NCBI GenBank assembly: GCA_030833445.1
Contig: JAURHD010000015.1
Span: 1-64,000 of the forward strand
Reading direction: 5' to 3'
Origin: Cephaloticoccus sp.
Lineage (GTDB): Bacteria > Verrucomicrobiota > Verrucomicrobiia > Opitutales > Opitutaceae
DNA: 64,000 nucleotides
The stretch's first letter is position 1. The number at the start of each line of letters is the position of its first letter. This document shows positions 62,786-64,000 of the stretch, in pieces. The notes under the pieces are model-generated. The model was not told the origin of the DNA and ran no database searches. It was given only the letters and a program-made list of their open reading frames with translations. Made by a program: the position numbers and the translations under genes.

Positions 62786-64000
62786 ATGAAAATTAAACCA
62801 AAGTTCCGGACCTTGATAACCGGCAGTCTGGTCTTGGTGGTCCTGACCATTGGAGTGATCTGGCTGCGTTGGCCGACTTTCGGTTTCAATGTTTGGAATG
62901 TCGATGAAGCTATCCATGCGGCGATCGCCCGGATACTCATGGACGGAGGCGTTCTCTACCAAGATGCGATCGATATCCGACATCCTCTGACTTACTATGT
63001 AGTCGCAGGAATATTCTCTGTTTTTGGTGAGAACAACCTTTGGGCGGTAAGATTTTTGGTGGCCGGCATGATTGCGGCTACCGCTTGGTTTCTATATTTG
63101 TCCGGCCGTTCCATACGTAATTCCGCGACGGGATACGGTGCGGCCGCCCTTTACGCCGTGTTGTCTACGACGGCATTTTATCAAGGTGATGCCTTTGCGG
63201 CCAACACGGAGTGGTTTGTCGCATTTTTCTCCAGCGCAGCGGCCGCCACTTTTCTGTGCGGGGGCAGCGTCCCCGGCACCGCAAGACTGTTGGCCACGGG
63301 GGCTTTATTCAGCGGCGCATTCCTATCCAAGCAACCCGCGCTTTTGGAATTGGCCGCGCCCATCGGCGCGATGATATACAGTGGCTGGCGGCAACGCACG
63401 CCATTGCAAGTTCTGCTGTTACAGTTGGCGACAATTATCGGGGGTTGGCTTATCCCGGTTGCAATGGTCATTTGCTATTTTGCGCTGCACCACGCGTTGA
63501 GTGACGCCTTCTTTTATAGCTGGGTATATAATCTAAATTATTATGGACCGGAGATAACCACCCCCGATCGGGTGAGTTCTTTGGCGGTGCCGTTTCGTTT
63601 AATAGGTATCGCGTCACCGTTATTGATACTCCTGTGGTTAACTGGCGTATTGCACACCACCCGGCAGTTACTCCAGCGCACGCCCAATGCTGCCGAGGAA
63701 GTTGCAAACCCCAGCTTGATCTTCATAACGTTCTGGACAGCGGCAGGGCTGATTGCCGCCGCTTCCAGTGGACGCGGCTTCGACCACTATAGCATCGAAT
63801 TTCTAGCTCCATTCTGCCTCGGCGGTGGAGTGGTGATAGGTCGTATTTACATGACTATGCGCATGACCATCACGCGTGTGCCGGTCCGCCTTATCGCCGC
63901 GCTCTTACTTGCCATCGTGGCCGCGCAAACGTTTGACCCCCTTACAACCGCGCGTCGCCGCACCTTGCCGTTTGATCCATCCGTGCGTGTTTCGGAATAT
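62786..64000 (+). CDS. GT39-like membrane glycosyltransferase, 3' end outside window
   Basis: The frame is open from ATG 62786 to the end of the window (405 codons, no stop). The product has an N-terminal membrane helix and the loop FNVWNVDEAIHAAIARIL (about res 36-53), with the Asp-Glu pair typical of GT39 enzymes, then QDAIDIRHPLTYYVV. The segment GAFLSKQPALLELAAPIG and several more helices follow. It is the intact relative of the broken gene at 54770, matching it through the region of that gene's TGA stop. AGGGA lies just upstream of the ATG, closer than an ideal ribosome site. The C-terminal modules expected by comparison would be beyond the window. Confidence 0.8.
   Translation, partial: MKIKPKFRTLITGSLVLVVLTIGVIWLRWPTFGFNVWNVDEAIHAAIARILMDGGVLYQDAIDIRHPLTYYVVAGIFSVFGENNLWAVRFLVAGMIAATAWFLYLSGRSIRNSATGYGAAALYAVLSTTAFYQGDAFAANTEWFVAFFSSAAAATFLCGGSVPGTARLLATGALFSGAFLSKQPALLELAAPIGAMIYSGWRQRTPLQVLLLQLATIIGGWLIPVAMVICYFALHHALSDAFFYSWVYNLNYYGPEITTPDRVSSLAVPFRLIGIASPLLILLWLTGVLHTTRQLLQRTPNAAEEVANPSLIFITFWTAAGLIAAASSGRGFDHYSIEFLAPFCLGGGVVIGRIYMTMRMTITRVPVRLIAALLLAIVAAQTFDPLTTARRRTLPFDPSVRVSEY

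Noticed and set aside
1-64000. CRISPR array, tRNA, rRNA, insertion sequence or prophage
   Set aside because: No regularly spaced direct repeats, no cloverleaf-like or rRNA-like sequence noticed, and no transposase or integrase motif among the reading frames.

Overview
The window is a nearly continuous, single-strand block of cell-surface polysaccharide genes from a Gram-negative bacterium. About forty genes run on the + strand and only one on the - strand. I see no rRNA, tRNA, CRISPR array or insertion sequence. The host is uncertain. Phosphoheptose genes, a WecE-type aminotransferase and very large modular glycosyltransferases suggest an outer-membrane bacterium, and the style resembles Verrucomicrobiota (Opitutales-like), but that is a guess from general knowledge with no marker gene to support it.

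Layout. (1) 1-6453: the tail of a methyltransferase, a WecE-like sugar aminotransferase, a two-glycosyltransferase protein with a coiled coil, and a GT4-methyltransferase fusion. (2) 6450-16455: two large paralogous GT-C-like membrane proteins, an acyltransferase, a polyprenyl-phosphate-sugar-synthase-like GT2, a methyltransferase, and a shrunken third paralogue carrying an 11-C tract. (3) 16452-27645: more polytopic membrane proteins, three methyltransferase domains, GT2 enzymes and a UDP-glucose-4-epimerase-like enzyme. (4) 27662-34420: a compact sugar-nucleotide operon. It holds a nucleotide-sugar dehydrogenase homologue lacking its catalytic Cys, an SDR, a Gfo/Idh/MocA oxidoreductase, and then a full candidate GDP-D-glycero-D-manno-heptose pathway (kinase, guanylyltransferase, phosphoheptose isomerase, phosphatase) with a transaldolase-family enzyme. 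(5) 34479-54763: a coiled-coil protein, an epimerase, two GT39-like membrane proteins placed tail to tail, and a family of very large glycosyltransferases (641-1321 aa) sharing two unnamed N-terminal modules and a common GT4 domain. (6) 54770-64000: GT-C membrane proteins in an A-B-B'-A' order. The first A gene is broken by two in-frame stop codons; the last A' gene runs off the window.

How the genes may work together (inference). Cytosolic enzymes make activated sugars, including a heptose. Cytosolic GT2 and GT4 enzymes and methyltransferases build and decorate a chain. DPM/GtrB-like GT2 enzymes would charge polyprenyl phosphate with single sugars, which the many GT-C membrane proteins could transfer on the periplasmic side. 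No flippase, polymerase or ABC exporter is visible here, so export genes must lie elsewhere. The most notable features are repeated domain shuffling and gene duplication, several degenerate copies, and frequent 4-bp start/stop overlaps that indicate translational coupling.
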